A stretch of DNA of 26,276 nucleotides from a virus, in the IMG/VR virus record IMGVR_UViG_3300020395_000089, positions 1 to 26,276 of that record, one strand, 5' to 3'. Position 1 is the first letter of the stretch, and every line of letters starts with the position of its first letter. The position numbers and the translations under genes were made by a program. Positions 20,801-23,800 of this stretch are shown here, piece by piece. The notes beneath the pieces were generated by a model. The model was given only the letters and a program-made list of their open reading frames with translations. It was not told the origin of the DNA and did not search any database.

Positions 20801-23800
20801 TCAAGTACATCATCTTCACAATTAACTGCTCCACCAGGAATCTGTAGATTCTCATACTTGGAGAGATCATTCATAATTGCTACGCATTCTTTAGCAATTA
20901 TTCTTCTATTATTCCAGATAACATCAGCAGCGTCAAGGTATCTGTCATTAGAGTTTCTACCAGTTGGACCCTGAGGATATGCTTCAGTATCAATTACTAT
21001 ATTCTCATCTCTATATGCTGCTCTTGCAGTGTATAGAGGACTGTAATACTCTTCTTGGATATATGAAGGTGCAATAGCTCCCAACTCAGAAGCAGATTCA
21101 CCTGAAGATAATAATAGGTTATTAATTGCTTTGAAGCAAAGAAGCTTAGTATGCTCGAATGCATCAAGCATTGGATTAAGCTCAGACTCAACATGAATTA
21201 CATTCTGTTGATTATCAAGATACTTGTCAATTACAGCTTCAGTCTGATATGTACCACCTGTAGCAAGGTCAGCAATTACAGCAGGAAGAATGAAGTCTTT
21301 AACATCCCTTTCACAATATGGTTGTCCATATCCAGGCATCTCAAGGAAGTCAAATGTGATACCATCGATATCCTTCTCATACTTATTCTGAATGAATCCA
21401 GCAACTTCTTCTGCGATATAATCTCTATTCTTCCAAAGTTGATAACCACCTTCTCTGAATCTCTGATCCATAGGAGCAACAACCTTAAGTAGATTTTCTC
21501 CTAAAGTGTTAACCTCATCAGTTGTGTTAGATGAAGCAGGTGTTGAGAAGTTATTAGGTATTCTCAATCTAGTACTATACTCACCAGTAAGATCACTAGA
21601 TGTGGTTGTAATAACATCAATACAGATCTTAAATACTTCATTCCATGTATAGAGAGATTGTAGAATCTCAGCAGCGATGTGATCTAACTTACCACTAGCA
21701 GTTAGATAAGTCCTTGCAGTATAGATTGTATGGAAGTCTCCACCTTCTTGAAGGTCTTTAATAAGTGCTCCAAGGATGTAATCCTTAGTATCTCTTACAC
21801 AAAGGTTAGTACCACCATATACGTTATTACCAGGATCGTCACCACGAATAGTGAAGTCTGGGAATGCAACCTTCATTCTACCGACTGCCTCTTCAGCAAT
21901 CCATGCAGCGTTAAGGTCAATTATTTCAGCACATCTCTTCTGCTCTGCTCTACCAGTGTCAACGTCTTCTACGATGATATCTCTATCTGAATAATCAATA
22001 GACTTAGCAGTTGCAGATGAAGAATTCTGTCCACAGAATGTAGCATAACAATCAGTAGTGGAGCATACAAATGGTGCTTCACCATCTAGACCAAATACGA
22101 TACTATCTAAATCGTAATTAATTGTATTAGGTGAAGTGAAGTTTGCTTGACGATCACCTACTCCTTTCTTGATTACAAAGTTATCAATATGACCAGCCCA
22201 ACTATTTGCTAAGTTAAAGTCTGCTCCAACATATGCACCACCATATAGGTAATCATTTGTATCAACGTAGTTAGATCCAACTTGTGATCCATTTACGAAT
22301 GCCTGTGTAACACCACTTGATCTACAGACTGAAATATGATACCAAGTACCTGTAGTCGCAAATACATCTGTACTAAGGATAGTATTGGTCGTGCCGTTAT
22401 ATACCTTTAATTTCTGCCCATCCATCAAGATATTCAAACCTTGAGCAGCAGTTAGTCTTCTAAAGTCTACAAGTACTTGTGTGCCGACATTAGCAGCAGG
22501 ACGGATCCAACCTTCAATTGTGAAGTCTCCAGTGCCAAATTCAAAGTCTTTACTCTCTGTAGCAACTATATGACCGTTAGTTGGAATATAAATCGATTTA
22601 TTTCCTTCTAATTCTGCTTTCTTGATTATTACACTTTGAGAGCAATTTGTGTTTGTGAGGGTGGAATTAGTGAGATATTCTCCATTTTGGAATGTACCAG
22701 TAATTGGACCCGCAAATAACCACTTAAGACCAGAATTAACTCCAATTGCGCTGAATACAGCACCAGAGGTAATACCTTTGATTTGATCGTTAGTTATGAA
22801 TAATCCAGATGACTTATCCTTATATGCAAGTTTTATAGTCCTTACAGTCTCATTAGCAACAAATGTACCATCAGAAACAAGTGCAAGGCTATTAACGTTG
22901 GTTAGGTTGCCAGCAGTCATTGCAGTTGTTGCAATGCCAGCTAAAGTGTCAACATAAGATTTAACGTTAGCACAGTTGTTAATATCCTGATTATTACCAG
23001 ATGCATAGTTTGCATCGAAAGTATTAGCAGGAGCAACACCACCAGAGTAAGTAGTAGGATCATTAAGGTTATAACCAGCAGTATTGAGTTCCTTCCAATA
23101 CATCAAGTTATTGATCGCCTGATACATTAATGTCCTTGCAGAGTTGAATGCAAAGACTGCTTCTGCCTCTTCACCAACAATACCGTTAGTTAGAGGTACA
23201 CCAGCAGCATCGAAGAATTTCTTAGTAAATTCAACGGTATTGTAGTTACCACCAGATCCAATATCCTCAGCAATAGAATCAATGAAATATCCAAGGTCAC
23301 GACGACACTTCTCTTGATGAGGTGAATATGTGCCTTCTGTTTCATCAGGAAGTTCAGTTAGAGAAGAAATATTCAATGCTTCGTCTATAAACTCCCAAAG
23401 TGTTGAAAGTGCAGATTGTACGTCTGAGCAGTTCTCAGAATCAGTATTAGAGGTATTAGAGCCAGCAGTGCCATATGCATCATTAGGTGATGGGTCAGCA
23501 GTGATTGTTAGGTCTTGATAGGCAACCCAAGAGTCTCCAGAGTTAGCAGCATTGATTGTGCCAGAATAACCGTTAGCAAGAGCAACTAAGCAACGATCTT
23601 TTGCTTTCTCGTATGCAAAACGTGTTTCGGCCGCTTGGGCATTGACGTAGGTTAAATTACCGTTAGTATCGAAGAATTGTTGGATAAACTTACGAGAATA
23701 ACGATTACCACCTGCATACATGTCAATAGTGATTGCATCGATGAATAATCCGATATCTCTCTTACATTTGTCATCTGAAGGAATAGAAGATCCAGGATAC